A stretch of 64,000 nucleotides of DNA from Vibrio sp. CB1-14 (GCF_040412085.2 NZ_CP115921.1:310001-374000); one strand, 5' to 3'; numbered from the stretch's first letter, positions 44,556-54,366 are shown. Numbers and translations are program-made. Notes: generated by a model not told the origin, from the letters alone.

Positions 44556-44720
44556 CTTACCGCGTCGATAGTATAGCTTGGCGATGGCCGTCACAGCCGA
44601 ACCAAGCGTTCTCTCTCTTGATGCGATTAACCCTTTGAAGAGGAAATGCCTCTTCGGATTGTATTACGGAATTTAATTTATTGAATAACGTTTTGGCGGG
44701 CGACAATGCCCGCTTTTTTT
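44556..44720 (+). ncRNA. Candidate structured RNA (small RNA or attenuator) upstream of yghU
   Basis: Three stem-loops follow each other on the plus strand: GCTTGG...CCAAGC (44576-44607, with an inner GGC/GCC pair), GAAGAGG/CCTCTTC (44637-44655) and the terminator GCGGGC-GACAAT-GCCCGC with seven U (44696-44720). A -10-like CATAAT lies at 44547-44552. There is no coding frame. The arrangement fits an independent small RNA of about 165 bases or a terminator-controlled leader 160 bases before yghU. No known RNA family recognised. Confidence 0.5.
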
Positions 44721-44881
44721 ACGCCTTCTGCACGCCACTCTTCAACCTCCCTCAAATGTCACATAGTCATAAGATATAATTTAAGTTTTACTCAATAATA
44801 TTGAAGACTTGCACTAATCCAGCTAGGATTTTCAATCAGCACGATGGCGTGTTTTGCAATAATATGATGGAGAGCAAAGGC

Positions 44882-45742
44882 ATGACGAATCAATATGTTC
44901 CACCTAAAGTTTGGACGCACGATAGCGAAAGTGGTGGTCAGTGGGCTAGTATCAACCGACCTGATTCAGGAGCAAGACACGAACAGCCGCTTCCCTCTGG
45001 CGAGCATGCGCTACAGCTCTATTCGTTAGCAACACCCAACGGTCAAAAAGTCACTATCATGCTTGAAGAACTACTTGCACTTGGTAAGACAGAGGCGGAA
45101 TACGACGCTTACACCATCAAAATCGGTGATGGCGACCAATTTGGCTCTGGCTTTGTAGCCGTGAACCCAAACTCAAAAATTCCAGCTTTACTGGATCGCA
45201 CTGGCGACGAGCCAGTTCGCGTTTTTGAGTCGGGGAATATTCTGCTTTATCTCGCTGAAAAATTTGATGCGCTGTTACCTAAAACAGCTAACAAGCGCGT
45301 GGAAGCGATGAACTGGTTATTCTGGCTGCAAGGTTCAGCGCCTTATTTGGGAGGCGGTTTCGGCCACTTCTATGCTTATGCACCAGAAAAATTCGAATAC
45401 CCAATCAATCGCTTCACAATGGAAACTAAACGCCAACTTCACCTTCTTGATGCGCGCCTAGCTGAGAATCAGTTCCTTGCGGGAGACGAGTACACGATTG
45501 CAGATATTGCTACCTGGCCATGGTATGGCAACTTAGTAATCAACAATCAGTACGACGCTGCCCAGTTCCTAGATGTTGAAAGTTACCCTAACCTAATACG
45601 CTGGGCAAAAGATATTGCAGAACGTCCAGCGGTGAAGCGAGGCCGTATTGTTAACCGTGTGTGGGGAGAAAAATGGGAAACGTTAGCCGAGCGCCACAGT
45701 GCATCCGATATTGACGAAGTCCTCGCCAAACAGCCTAAATAA
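44882..45742 (+). CDS. yghU: Glutathione S-transferase YghU (disulfide-bond reductase type)
   Basis: 286 residues. It follows E. coli YghU closely from memory: PPKVWTHDSESGG, INRP-SG--HE--LP-GEH-LQLYSL, TPNGQKVTIMLEELLALG, the glutathione-site FESGNILLYLAEKF, WLFWLQGSAP-LGGGFGHF and KRGRIVNRVWG. YghU is a nu-class GST with disulfide reductase and peroxidase activity toward glutathione adducts. The ATG at 44882 has AAAGG upstream and matches the YghU start; the longer frame to 44801 is unlikely. Double hairpin and terminator follow. Confidence 0.93.
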   Translation: MTNQYVPPKVWTHDSESGGQWASINRPDSGARHEQPLPSGEHALQLYSLATPNGQKVTIMLEELLALGKTEAEYDAYTIKIGDGDQFGSGFVAVNPNSKIPALLDRTGDEPVRVFESGNILLYLAEKFDALLPKTANKRVEAMNWLFWLQGSAPYLGGGFGHFYAYAPEKFEYPINRFTMETKRQLHLLDARLAENQFLAGDEYTIADIATWPWYGNLVINNQYDAAQFLDVESYPNLIRWAKDIAERPAVKRGRIVNRVWGEKWETLAERHSASDIDEVLAKQPK

Positions 45743-45775
45743 AATAATACTGACATTGCAACAAGGTGCACAAAA

Positions 45776-45862
45776 GGAGCCTACCCTTAGAGAAAGCCCT
45801 CATTTTGTGTGATAGGCTCCACAGAAATAGCGGTGTTGAATATCGGCACACCGCTATTTTTT
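45776..45862 (+). terminator. Stem-loop plus terminator after yghU
   Basis: GGAGCCTA (45776-45783) and TAGGCTCC (45813-45820) bracket a 29-base loop; then AAATAGCGGTGT (45825-45836) and ACACCGCTATTT (45848-45859) with a T run make a clear terminator. Confidence 0.85.
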
Positions 45863-45893
45863 ACAAGGAGTGTGACAAGGAACGTTGATATAA

Positions 45894-46721
45894 ATGTCTA
45901 AAGAAGAATTCTGTCATCTGGCAAGCTTTGAGGCATTCAATGGAATGGATGTCATCAACGCACAGTTTATCGATACCACATTTGGCAAACACGCACATGG
46001 TGAGTTTGTGATTACGCTTGTTGATGCAGGTGTTCAGCAATTCTTTCATAAAGGTGCTACTCACAATGCCATCAGTGGCGATATTTGTGTTATCAGTCCA
46101 GACGAGATCCATACCGGCAGCAAAGGTTGTGAGCAAGGGTGGCGATATCGCGGTATCTACCCAAGTGAACAGCAAGTGCGCGATATCTATAAAGAGATGT
46201 ACTCGAAAGATGGGTTGCCATCATTTCGTGAAAGCATCATCTCTGATGACCGGTTAAAACGGCAAATGCACCTACTGCTTTCTACTATTCATAGTGGTGG
46301 AGAGCAACTTGAAGTCGAGAGTCACTTAGAGCTGTTACTAGTAAAAATCATCTTGCAATACGGCTCATCTAGACTCGCGAATACTAATGGTTTGGATGCC
46401 AAATCCAACATCATTATTGCCCGTGATTATCTTGCTGACAATTGCACCAATAAGGTTTCACTCGATGAGCTGGCGCATTTAACCGGTGTAAGTAAATATC
46501 ATTTGATCCATGAGTTTAAACGACATTTAGGCGTTACTCCTCACCAATTTCAAGTCCAACAAAGAGTCAGCTATTCTAAATCCTTATTAAAGGCAGGACA
46601 CAAGCCCATTGATGTCGCAGTAGCCTGTGGTTTCCATGACCAAAGTCACTTTCACAAAACCTTCGTCAGCGCCATGGGGATCAACCCAAAGACCTACCAA
46701 CAACAATTTTTTACAAGATAA
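45894..46721 (+). CDS. AraC family transcriptional regulator
   Basis: 275 residues: an N-terminal cupin-like AraC_binding domain (about 15-150; HAHGEFVITLVDAG and SPDEIHTG) and a C-terminal AraC DNA-binding domain (VSLDELAHLTGVSKYHLIHEF and PIDVAVACGFHDQSHFHKTF). It is followed in the same direction by a methyltransferase and a LysE exporter. AraC regulators often sit next to the LysE exporter they control, so this cluster may be one regulon. Confidence 0.87.
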   Translation: MSKEEFCHLASFEAFNGMDVINAQFIDTTFGKHAHGEFVITLVDAGVQQFFHKGATHNAISGDICVISPDEIHTGSKGCEQGWRYRGIYPSEQQVRDIYKEMYSKDGLPSFRESIISDDRLKRQMHLLLSTIHSGGEQLEVESHLELLLVKIILQYGSSRLANTNGLDAKSNIIIARDYLADNCTNKVSLDELAHLTGVSKYHLIHEFKRHLGVTPHQFQVQQRVSYSKSLLKAGHKPIDVAVACGFHDQSHFHKTFVSAMGINPKTYQQQFFTR

Positions 46722-46807
46722 CTGACCCCAGACTCATTAGAGTAGCGACTGAATAAACAAATAAAATAACAACGTCAGTAGCTAGGTTAGTTGGAGTAAA
46801 AAACAAA

Positions 46808-47581
46808 ATGGAGTTACATCAAGTCGAGTTCTCGACAGAACGATCTCGTTCGTACAAATTGGCTTTGAATCAATTTCCTGAGTGTTGGAAAGAAGACACG
46901 TTAATGATGTATGACTTTCTTTCCCCTCAATACGGTGAGTCAATACTAGAAATTGGAGCGGGAAGTGGCTTTTTCTCATTCGATATTTCTACCGCTATTG
47001 GTCCTGAAGGACGACTATTTGTTGTCGACCCTTCTCCAGACCAATTAAGACCCATTTACGAACGAGCAGATGAAAATATCACCATCATGCAAAGGCCTGC
47101 AGAAGATATTTCTCTTTCTGAAGGGGTTCAGCTCGATGCTATATGGTCACGCGGCGCTTTCCACCATGTAAAGAGTAAAGAGGCCGTCTTGAGCAACTTG
47201 GCGCAGTTTGCTAAGCCCGGCGCACGACTGGTGATTTGTGACATTTTCAGTGGCACTAAGCTATCAGACTATTTTGATGAGCATGTGGCTATTTCATGCA
47301 CTACGGGCCACGAAGTCAGCTTTTTGAGCAAACCTTACGCCAAAAGTTTGTGCAAACTTACTGGGTGGAGCGAGCCTAAGTTCACTGATCTTGCACTACA
47401 GTGGCATTTTGAGCGAAAAGAAGATATCGGTGTCTTCCTGTCACTCCTTCATTCCAATAAGCCTGAGTATTCTCACAAACACAGTTTGGATGATGCAGAG
47501 CGACTACTTGGCATTCGCCGCACACCAACGGGGTGGGCACTCAATTGGCCAATGACAGTGATGACGGCCATTAAGGAATAA
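46808..47581 (+). CDS. SAM-dependent methyltransferase (class I)
   Basis: 257 residues with a class I Rossmann methyltransferase core: motif I ESILEIGAGSGFFSFDIS, acidic VVDPS after it, and a C-terminal segment with IRRTPTGWALNWP. The conserved set suggests methylation of a small molecule or lipid-like substrate. The ATG at 46808 is 11 bases from a GGAG. Its stop is one base before the LysE start. Substrate unknown. Confidence 0.8.
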   Translation: MELHQVEFSTERSRSYKLALNQFPECWKEDTLMMYDFLSPQYGESILEIGAGSGFFSFDISTAIGPEGRLFVVDPSPDQLRPIYERADENITIMQRPAEDISLSEGVQLDAIWSRGAFHHVKSKEAVLSNLAQFAKPGARLVICDIFSGTKLSDYFDEHVAISCTTGHEVSFLSKPYAKSLCKLTGWSEPKFTDLALQWHFERKEDIGVFLSLLHSNKPEYSHKHSLDDAERLLGIRRTPTGWALNWPMTVMTAIKE

Positions 47582-47582
47582 G

Positions 47583-48173
47583 ATGGAAAGTCAGCTAGCG
47601 TTTATCACCATTTGCATAGCTTCAGCCTCATCTCCGGGACCGGGGATGCTGGCGGTATTGAGCAACAGTTTAAACCAGAATATGCAACGGACGATTCCGG
47701 TTATACTCGGTATTTCTACCGGGCTATTGCTGGCATCAATACTGTCTAACTCTTGGCTGTTGACCCTAGTTCATACGAACGCTCTTGCCTACCAAGTCAT
47801 GACCGGATTATGTAGCAGCTACATTATCTACCTAGGCTGCCGTGCGATTTACTATTCAACAAGCCAGGCGCTGATTGAATCACGCTCCTATGGGTATAAG
47901 AGTGGCGTGCTGATCTCGTTGCTAAATCCAAAAACCATTGTCTTCTTTGGTGCGCTGTTTCCACTTTTCGTGAAAAGCGAGCAGTACTTTGCCTTGCAAG
48001 CCGCGCTGCTAACTCTAGAGCTCGTGGTGATTACGCTGTCAATACACCTGTTACTGTCGCTCGCAACGGAAAAAGTAGCTCGGTTTCTTAAACGATATGT
48101 CGTGACAATAAATCGACTAACAGGGCTGTTGTTTATTGCACTTGGGTTGAGCGGATTGATGCTTCAAGTATAA
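47583..48173 (+). CDS. LysE family translocator (RhtB-like)
   Basis: 196 residues with about six membrane helices. FITICIASASSPGPGMLAVL is the LysE/RhtB N-terminal signature (Pro-Gly-Pro) and SYGYKSGVLISLLNPKTIVF the central motif. It exports an amino acid or related amine. Its start overlaps the methyltransferase stop region, so the two genes are co-expressed with the AraC regulator. Terminator at 48174-48201. Confidence 0.9.
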   Translation: MESQLAFITICIASASSPGPGMLAVLSNSLNQNMQRTIPVILGISTGLLLASILSNSWLLTLVHTNALAYQVMTGLCSSYIIYLGCRAIYYSTSQALIESRSYGYKSGVLISLLNPKTIVFFGALFPLFVKSEQYFALQAALLTLELVVITLSIHLLLSLATEKVARFLKRYVVTINRLTGLLFIALGLSGLMLQV

Positions 48174-48201
48174 AAAAACGGCCAAATTAGTGGCCGTTTT
48201 T
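48174..48201. terminator. Bidirectional terminator between LysE and nitroreductase genes
   Basis: AAAAACGGCCA (48174-48184), loop AATTAG, TGGCCGTTTTT (48191-48201). Confidence 0.9.
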
Positions 48202-48219
48202 CAATTGCATCGATTGCGC

Positions 48220-48879
48220 TTATAGAACCGTAATAATATCTTCTTGAGCTAGACGAGACTTAGGTAGACCGTAGTTATAGTCTTCACCGTCTTTGTGGTA
48301 GCCAAGTGCAAGTGCAAAATCACACACATAACCGCCTAGTTCATCTTTAAAGAGCTCACCAATCATTTCTGGATCCACACCTTCCATTGGAGTCGATGCA
48401 ATACCCATACGAGCAAGCGTGTGAAGTACGTTGCCAAGCGCAATGTAGGTTTGTGCTTTTGTCCACTGACCGTTGAAGCCACTTTCATCCGTGTTTAGCT
48501 CTGCAAAGCCAAACGCACCGTTCAACATTTGATCGTACATATCTGCTGGCAAATGACCCGATGTCACCTCAACATCAACCACTTTTTTGTAGTCGTCTTT
48601 AGTAAAGTGCGGGTTATGTGCAAACAGAATCGTGTGAGACGCTTCTTTCGCATGTGGTTGGTTGAACTGGTGCATATTCGCAAAAGTGTCGTGGAAACGC
48701 TGCTTCGCTTCATCACTTTCGATCACAATAAACTTCCACGGCTGCGAGTTGATTGAAGACGCAGATAGACGAATAGCCTCTTTGATCACGTCCATGTCTT
48801 CTGCAGAAATACGTTTTGTTGCATCGTATTTTTTCGCGGTATAACGAGTATTCAGATCTTTGATAATTTGATGAGTCAC
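48220..48879 (-). CDS. Nitroreductase family NAD(P)H oxidoreductase (NfsB-like)
   Basis: 219 residues, FMN-dependent nitroreductase fold. RYTAKKYDATKRIS, ASSINSQPWKFIVIES (FMN phosphate contacts) and the C-terminal FALALGYHKDGEDYNYG are NfsB/FRase I-like. It likely reduces nitro compounds, quinones or flavin with NAD(P)H in the cytoplasm. The start at 48879 is supported by an upstream AGAGTG. Single-gene unit. Confidence 0.9.
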   Translation of the reverse strand: MTHQIIKDLNTRYTAKKYDATKRISAEDMDVIKEAIRLSASSINSQPWKFIVIESDEAKQRFHDTFANMHQFNQPHAKEASHTILFAHNPHFTKDDYKKVVDVEVTSGHLPADMYDQMLNGAFGFAELNTDESGFNGQWTKAQTYIALGNVLHTLARMGIASTPMEGVDPEMIGELFKDELGGYVCDFALALGYHKDGEDYNYGLPKSRLAQEDIITVL

Positions 48880-49207
48880 TTTGCACTCTCCACTCTATAT
48901 TCTGTAATGACTATTTCTTAAACGACTTAGCTAGTTCGCACTCTTTCCGACAGTGACATAAGAGTCAATGCGGCGGTGCTTAACCGAGTGCCAACATTGG
49001 CGATGAGGGTAGATTAAAGCCAAAGCTCCATCAGAAAAATAGACAAATCATCCAGACATTATGGACAAAACCACCCACAATGAACCAAGAAAAGGGGAAC
49101 TCATTGTGCCTTTGATTAATTTATCGCCGAACCGCGATCCCATCGACAAAAAAATACGCCACGAAACGCTATGCTTTAAGTAGGTTTAGCAGCAAGAGAG
49201 TATGGTC
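48880..49207. other. Divergent intergenic region, nitroreductase / universal stress protein
   Basis: 328 bases with promoters for two divergent genes. A 40-codon frame from 49061 to 49183 has no ribosome binding site and I do not call it a gene. Nothing else seen. Confidence 0.4.
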
Positions 49208-49633
49208 ATGAAATATAAACATATCCTTGTCGCACTGGAGCTTTCCGACGAGAGCAAAGTGTTGATTGATAGAGCCGTTTTTCTAGCAGAACTGTTGGAC
49301 GCAGATGTGTCATTCATCCATATCGATGGTACACATGGTGAAATTTATCACGAGCTGGTTGATTTAGTCACCGCTCCCGAACAAAGACCCTTGACTGTCG
49401 AAGCGACAGAGCAATTACACGGCTTCGCCGAGTATGCTAAGTGCACTTTGAAGCATTTCATCGTTGGAACTGGCGATCTTGGCGACAAAGTAAAAGTTGC
49501 TATTGCAGAAAATGACTTTGATCTTCTTATCTGTGGTCACCACCACGACTTCTGGAGCAAGCTGATATCCGCATCTCGCCAAGTCATTAATAGCTCTCCA
49601 GTGGACGTGCTTGTTGTTCCTATGGAAGATTGA
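49208..49633 (+). CDS. Universal stress protein UspA family
   Basis: 141 residues from the ATG at 49208 (AAGAGAG seven bases upstream; the ATG at 49202 is too close). KYKHILVALELSDESKVLID is the family start. The end, GHHHDFWSKLISASRQVINSSPVDVLVVP, has the UspA-type ending. The ATP-binding G-2xG-9xG motif is not clear, so it is probably UspA-like and non-ATP-binding. It protects against starvation and oxidative stress in a general way. Confidence 0.87.
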   Translation: MKYKHILVALELSDESKVLIDRAVFLAELLDADVSFIHIDGTHGEIYHELVDLVTAPEQRPLTVEATEQLHGFAEYAKCTLKHFIVGTGDLGDKVKVAIAENDFDLLICGHHHDFWSKLISASRQVINSSPVDVLVVPMED

Positions 49634-49765
49634 AACACAACACCATTCAAGCCCAAAGCTTGTTGCTCGGTGCTAAAGATTGAGCACTCCAGTGTTTGGG
49701 CTTGCATTAAGTATGCTCTGCTTCCATAAATAGACATTGCTTTGACGGCGGTGACGTTGGAGCTG

Positions 49766-50395
49766 TTATTTATTTAAAGTCAGCATTATGCGAACAAAGC
49801 TATCGTCTTCGTATTGGATCTGGTAAGCAAAGATTTCGTTGGCGTAAATGGCTCCGAGGAATAGATGTTTCTCACGAATAGTACCGCGAAACAGAATCGA
49901 AACATCCGCAATCATTTGATTCTTGCTGCCGAAGTGGGCATTAAGATCGTTAGACAGTACACAAAGCAAGCAGCCATTTTCATCGTGGCTTAAATCGACC
50001 TTTTCCGGCGTTGATAATAGCGCTGTCGTACCCAGCTTTTTCTCCAGTTCACGTATCAATAGCAGATAGCTATCAAGGTGAGGCTGCAAAGCTTCTGGTT
50101 TGGCTTCTATACCTGTTAGCAGTACGTCTTCTAAATCGACTTGAGATTTCTTAGCTTGTAAGCTCATTGTTTTCAGTTGCTTACGTATCGATTTGTACTT
50201 GTTACTTTTAAGTTTCGGTTTCAGCCAGCGAACCAAGAGTTCATTCTTTTTCTCACGATCAAAGACCTGTGATTTGCGATCAAGTTTGTGAAACTCTAGA
50301 AATAACAGGGCGTGCAGAGACACCTCGGTCAAAAGCTGGATTGATTCCGAGTTAGACGTACTCATTTGCTTTGAACTGGATCCTTTGTTCTGCAT
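49766..50395 (-). CDS. Hypothetical cytoplasmic protein
   Basis: 209 residues from the ATG at 50395 (MQNKGSSSKQMSTSNSESIQ). The longer open frame to 50458 runs into the tRNA gene and its MRVRVPLSAP part is the translated tRNA 3' end, so it was rejected. The protein is charged, mainly helical in the first half (KKNELLVRWLKPKLKSN), with a beta-rich C-terminus; no signal peptide. It is co-transcribed downstream of tRNA-Leu. I do not recognise the family. Confidence 0.65.
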   Translation of the reverse strand: MQNKGSSSKQMSTSNSESIQLLTEVSLHALLFLEFHKLDRKSQVFDREKKNELLVRWLKPKLKSNKYKSIRKQLKTMSLQAKKSQVDLEDVLLTGIEAKPEALQPHLDSYLLLIRELEKKLGTTALLSTPEKVDLSHDENGCLLCVLSNDLNAHFGSKNQMIADVSILFRGTIREKHLFLGAIYANEIFAYQIQYEDDSFVRIMLTLNK

Positions 50396-50428
50396 CGTAG
50401 TCTGTAGGTAATATAAGGAAAGGAGTAA

Positions 50429-50512
50429 TGGTGCCGAGAGAGGGACTCGAACCCTCACACCAAAGGCACTAGCACCTCATGCTAGCGTGTCTACCAATTT
50501 CACCATCTCGGC
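50429..50512 (-). tRNA. tRNA-Leu (anticodon GAG)
   Basis: On the minus strand GCCGAGA (5' acceptor) pairs with TCTCGGC at the 3' end, followed by discriminator A and an encoded CCA. The anticodon arm CTAGC-ATGAGGT-GCTAG gives anticodon GAG, reading CUC/CUU. A variable arm (TGCCTTTGGTG) and T arm GAGGG-TTCGAGT-CCCTC are present, the class II layout of tRNA-Leu. The gene ends 33 bases upstream of the hypothetical gene at 50395. Confidence 0.95.
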
Positions 50513-50712
50513 ATCGATGATACGTTGCTTGCCGTATCCATTGACGTCCACTTAATTAGCGGATGTTGAAATATTAACTGACGATTTTCTGCTTGTATAG
50601 CGTTTGCTTGGATAAATGCAGTAAAATCAGTTTGTTCGGTGAATAATTCATCAGTTTGAATATTTGACATCCACTGGTCTATTCCCATCAGCATAGTTTC
50701 CTGTAAGCCCAT
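50500..50712 (-). CDS. Possible small protein overlapping the 5' end of tRNA-Leu
   Basis: 70-residue open frame (MLMGIDQWMSNIQTDELFTE is its clearest part). Its stop lies 13 bases inside the tRNA gene on the same strand, which is unusual for a real gene, and the ribosome binding site is weak. The composition looks protein-like. It may be a true small gene transcribed with the tRNA or an accidental frame. Tandem AAATAGGTTT repeats lie just upstream (about 50717-50750). Confidence 0.3.
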   Translation of the reverse strand: MGLQETMLMGIDQWMSNIQTDELFTEQTDFTAFIQANAIQAENRQLIFQHPLIKWTSMDTASNVSSMPRW

Positions 50713-50932
50713 TTTCTATAAACCTATTTTTCTACAAACCTATTTCCCCACAAACATAGTGCAGATTCGCCCAAAGCCAATCATTGACGTTGCCATCGGC
50801 TAACACATAACTGGCGTTTATATTTGAACTCAATTTTGCGTTATGTATCCAAAGGAAACCCTTGGTTACACTCTCTTTATCCAAATCCCAATCACCCAAA
50901 TCGCTACGGATAGCCTGAATCAGGGAACAAAC

Positions 50933-51391
50933 ATGTTCAGACTAATAAAAAGAGCGTTACATTTTAGTACTAAGTCCGCTGTCATCATCGGCGGTTTTCT
51001 CTCTCTGAGTTATATGTTTGCTCAGCTCTCTACGGTTCATGGTAAATCACTGCCTGCCGACTATTTCTCACAAGACTTGCCTAGCATTCTTGGTCTGTTG
51101 AATTCTGAATTCTTTATGGGCGTGATTTTTGTTATCACCCTGTCCATCATTACCTATGTGCTCTATCTGCTGTGGCAATTGCACGAAGTTGCGGTACACC
51201 GCAGTCAATACATGCAAAGCGCACATGCTAATCTAGTATTCGCTCTGTCTTTATGTGGCCTGTTCATCGACAAACTTTGGTGGGTACTGGCCATTATTAT
51301 TGCCTTTACCAACTGGGATGCAGTCGCAAGCGCTGTGAGTAAAGTAATTCACAGTGGCATCCATGGTAATAAAAAGTCGGAGGACGCGTAA
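50933..51391 (+). CDS. Small inner-membrane protein paired with HlyD adaptor
   Basis: 152 residues with hydrophobic segments at about 10-35 (SAVIIGGFLSLSYMFAQL), 55-80 (FMGVIFVITLSIITYVLYLLW) and 100-125 (LVFALSLCGLFIDKLWWVLA). The ATG at 50933 has AGGGAA upstream; the longer frame to 50843 is unlikely. Its stop overlaps the HlyD start (TAATG). It plays the same part as the DUF3302 protein at 38672 beside another HlyD gene, though I see no close sequence similarity. Confidence 0.75.
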   Translation: MFRLIKRALHFSTKSAVIIGGFLSLSYMFAQLSTVHGKSLPADYFSQDLPSILGLLNSEFFMGVIFVITLSIITYVLYLLWQLHEVAVHRSQYMQSAHANLVFALSLCGLFIDKLWWVLAIIIAFTNWDAVASAVSKVIHSGIHGNKKSEDA

Positions 51392-52422
51392 TGAAAGAAA
51401 TCATGCTTCCTTATGTGCTGATTATTTGGCTGCTGGTCAAACTTGGCGTTATTAAATGGACACTGCGTAATGCGGTTATTAGTGTCGGGTTTGGTGTGTT
51501 CCTCGCATTCATGCTGTTTACCGCGCACCGCTTTTGGTCACCGGCAGATTTGACCGATAGCACCACAGTCAAAGCGCCGCATGCGGTGTTGAGCCCGTTA
51601 TTTGGCCAACAGGTGAAAAAGATCTACGTCACCCACAACCAAGAAGTGAAAAAAGGCGATTTGCTGTACACCTTGGAATCGGAAGATACGGATCATGAAC
51701 TAAAAAGTTTACAATCGAGTTTAGTGGCAGCGGAACATCGAATTACCAGCATTGAAGAGCAGATTGCTATCGATGAAAAAAACCATCGCCGCTTAATCAA
51801 TCTCGACGAGTTTAGCTCCGAGCAAGAGCGCGATGAACTGCATACCCAAATTCAGCAAGGTCATGCGGATCTCATGGCTGCCAAATCGGATATGGATGGC
51901 ATCAGCGCGCAAATCAGTCAGAAGCAGTGGCTGAACGACCGAAATCAGGTTCGTGCACCATTCGACGGAATTGTAGGCGTTATAAACATTGCTGAAGGCT
52001 CTAGAACTGGCAACTTGCATCTGTTCGATACCAACCGAAAGTTTGTTGAAATGCGCGTTAGCGATCAAACCTATCGCTATATTGAGCAAGGGCAATTTGC
52101 AGAGTTTTTTGTTAACTCTCACCCTGGCGAAGTGTTTCGAGGCCGAGTGCACAGCATTACGAGCAATACTGGTGAAGCCACCGTCTCTGCACAAGGTTCC
52201 ACGCAGCATGTAAGACAGCACGTTGGCAATAACACGAGCAGCCATGGTCGTACAGTCATCATCGAGTTTAACGAACCAGAAGGCTACAACGTACCACTTG
52301 GTGCAACTGGCTCTGGCTGGATATCTGCCAACAAGCCGTCACCTAAACTCGGTTTTATGGACATCATCGGTGGTGCAACTGTTCGACTGAAGGCGCTAAA
52401 GGCCTACTTGAACGCGCTATAA
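51391..52422 (+). CDS. HlyD-family membrane fusion protein
   Basis: 343 residues: membrane helices at the N-terminus, lipoyl half-motif VLSPLFGQQVKKIYVTHNQEVKKGD, alpha-helical hairpin (about 105-175), second half VRAPFDGIVGVINIAEGS and a beta-barrel. It would bridge an inner-membrane transporter and an outer-membrane channel, but neither is encoded here. It is translationally coupled to the preceding small membrane protein. The product is shorter than the YiaV-like protein at 39059. Confidence 0.88.
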   Translation: MKEIMLPYVLIIWLLVKLGVIKWTLRNAVISVGFGVFLAFMLFTAHRFWSPADLTDSTTVKAPHAVLSPLFGQQVKKIYVTHNQEVKKGDLLYTLESEDTDHELKSLQSSLVAAEHRITSIEEQIAIDEKNHRRLINLDEFSSEQERDELHTQIQQGHADLMAAKSDMDGISAQISQKQWLNDRNQVRAPFDGIVGVINIAEGSRTGNLHLFDTNRKFVEMRVSDQTYRYIEQGQFAEFFVNSHPGEVFRGRVHSITSNTGEATVSAQGSTQHVRQHVGNNTSSHGRTVIIEFNEPEGYNVPLGATGSGWISANKPSPKLGFMDIIGGATVRLKALKAYLNAL

Positions 52423-52502
52423 CAGAGTTTGGCATTAGCCCTTTGAGACCCGAACGTTATTGGAACTCTGATTGGAACTTGGAATGGAAAATTGGGTCTA
52501 CC

Positions 52503-52530
52503 GCACCTCAACATTGTTGAGGTGCTTTTT
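52503..52530 (+). terminator. Terminator after the second HlyD gene
   Basis: GCACCTCAAC (52503-52512), loop ATT, GTTGAGGTGC (52516-52525), TTTTT. Confidence 0.9.
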
Positions 52531-52539
52531 GCATTGAAT

Positions 52540-52833
52540 CTAGTAATTTAACGCCTCTGCGACAATTTTTTCTTGCCGCTTTTGATACTCTATGGCTTTT
52601 TTCTGACTACCAAAGCACCCTTTTTCATAAGGATTAAGTTCTCTTTTTGTCAGCTCTCCATAGACACTATCCATCGTCACTTCCTCACCATTAATCATGG
52701 TGCTGTTTTCCGCCACACTCCCCTTTTGCAATGCACTACACAGATCATCACTCGCAACACCTGACACTTGATCTATCGGTGCACTGCAAGCGGTCAATAG
52801 AATGAGAGTAGATAGTGTTACGGTTGGCTTCAT
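52540..52833 (-). CDS. Small lipoprotein, hypothetical
   Basis: 97 residues with signal peptide and lipobox STLILLTACSA. The mature part has two further Cys (DLCSAL, YEKGCFGS) and a basic/helical end (GSQKKAIEYQKRQEKIVAEAL). It is anchored in the outer or inner membrane by lipid. No family recognised. The IS element lies just upstream, 175 bases from its start. Confidence 0.7.
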   Translation of the reverse strand: MKPTVTLSTLILLTACSAPIDQVSGVASDDLCSALQKGSVAENSTMINGEEVTMDSVYGELTKRELNPYEKGCFGSQKKAIEYQKRQEKIVAEALNY

Positions 52834-53074
52834 CGGTATTCTCCATGTTTTGATATAACGCTTAAGGGTATGGTGTCGCTTAGCTCCTAAAGCGATGTTT
52901 TATTGCGTGTTTCATTTTTAAGTTTAGGTGAGAGAGGTTTAGAGTGATACTTTGAATCTATCGTAAATCTATTAGCCTTGCGCATTTACCCCCTCTAACT
53001 CCCCCTTTGTAGTGGTTTAATGATCCCGGACACCAAATTAGGTGGTAAAGTCTCCACCGTAAATGAGGTGTTCA

Positions 53075-53386
53075 ATGACAAAACGACAACGACGTACATT
53101 TTCTCCTGAGTTCAAAGTAGATGCCGCAAGCTTGGTTCTTGATCAAGGTTACTCAATATCTGAGGCGGCACGATCCTTAGATATCGGCGATACAGCCTTA
53201 CGACGCTGGGTAGATCAACTAAAGATTGAGCGCGGCGGAGAAACGCCAGCGGTTAAAGCTCTAACGCCAGAACAGCAGAAGATCCAAGAGTTAGAAGCTA
53301 GGATTAATCGCTTGGAAAGAGAAAAATCCATACTAAAAAAGGCCACAGCTCTCTTAATGTCGGACGAACTCGAACGTTCTCGCTAA
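53075..53386 (+). CDS. IS3 family transposase OrfA
   Basis: 103 residues, HTH_8/Tnp1-type DNA-binding protein. RTFSPEFKVDAASLVLDQGY and SISEAARSLDIGDTALRRWVDQLK make the helix-turn-helix; a leucine zipper (IQELEARINRLEREKSILKK) follows. It recognises the IS ends and is fused by frameshifting to OrfB. The ATG at 53075 has GAGGTG upstream. Confidence 0.9.
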   Translation: MTKRQRRTFSPEFKVDAASLVLDQGYSISEAARSLDIGDTALRRWVDQLKIERGGETPAVKALTPEQQKIQELEARINRLEREKSILKKATALLMSDELERSR

Positions 53387-53394
53387 TTGACCAG

Positions 53395-54234
<840 letters not shown>

Positions 54235-54366
54235 CCACTACACTTATAAAAGGGGAGAAATACAGGCTCGCTCCTATCGTCACATCGCTTAAGTTAAATA
54301 GCGATGCGTAGTGAGCCAGTAGCTCCTCCCCTTAATAAGGGGAGGCAGGGAGGGTTGCTCTTCCAA

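Noticed and set aside
49061..49183. 40-codon open frame upstream of the universal stress protein gene
   Set aside because: No ribosome binding site, lies in a divergent promoter region; kept only as a note.
50396..50458. N-terminal extension of the hypothetical protein at 49766
   Set aside because: The extension translates the 3' part of tRNA-Leu, so the ATG at 50395 is the likely start.
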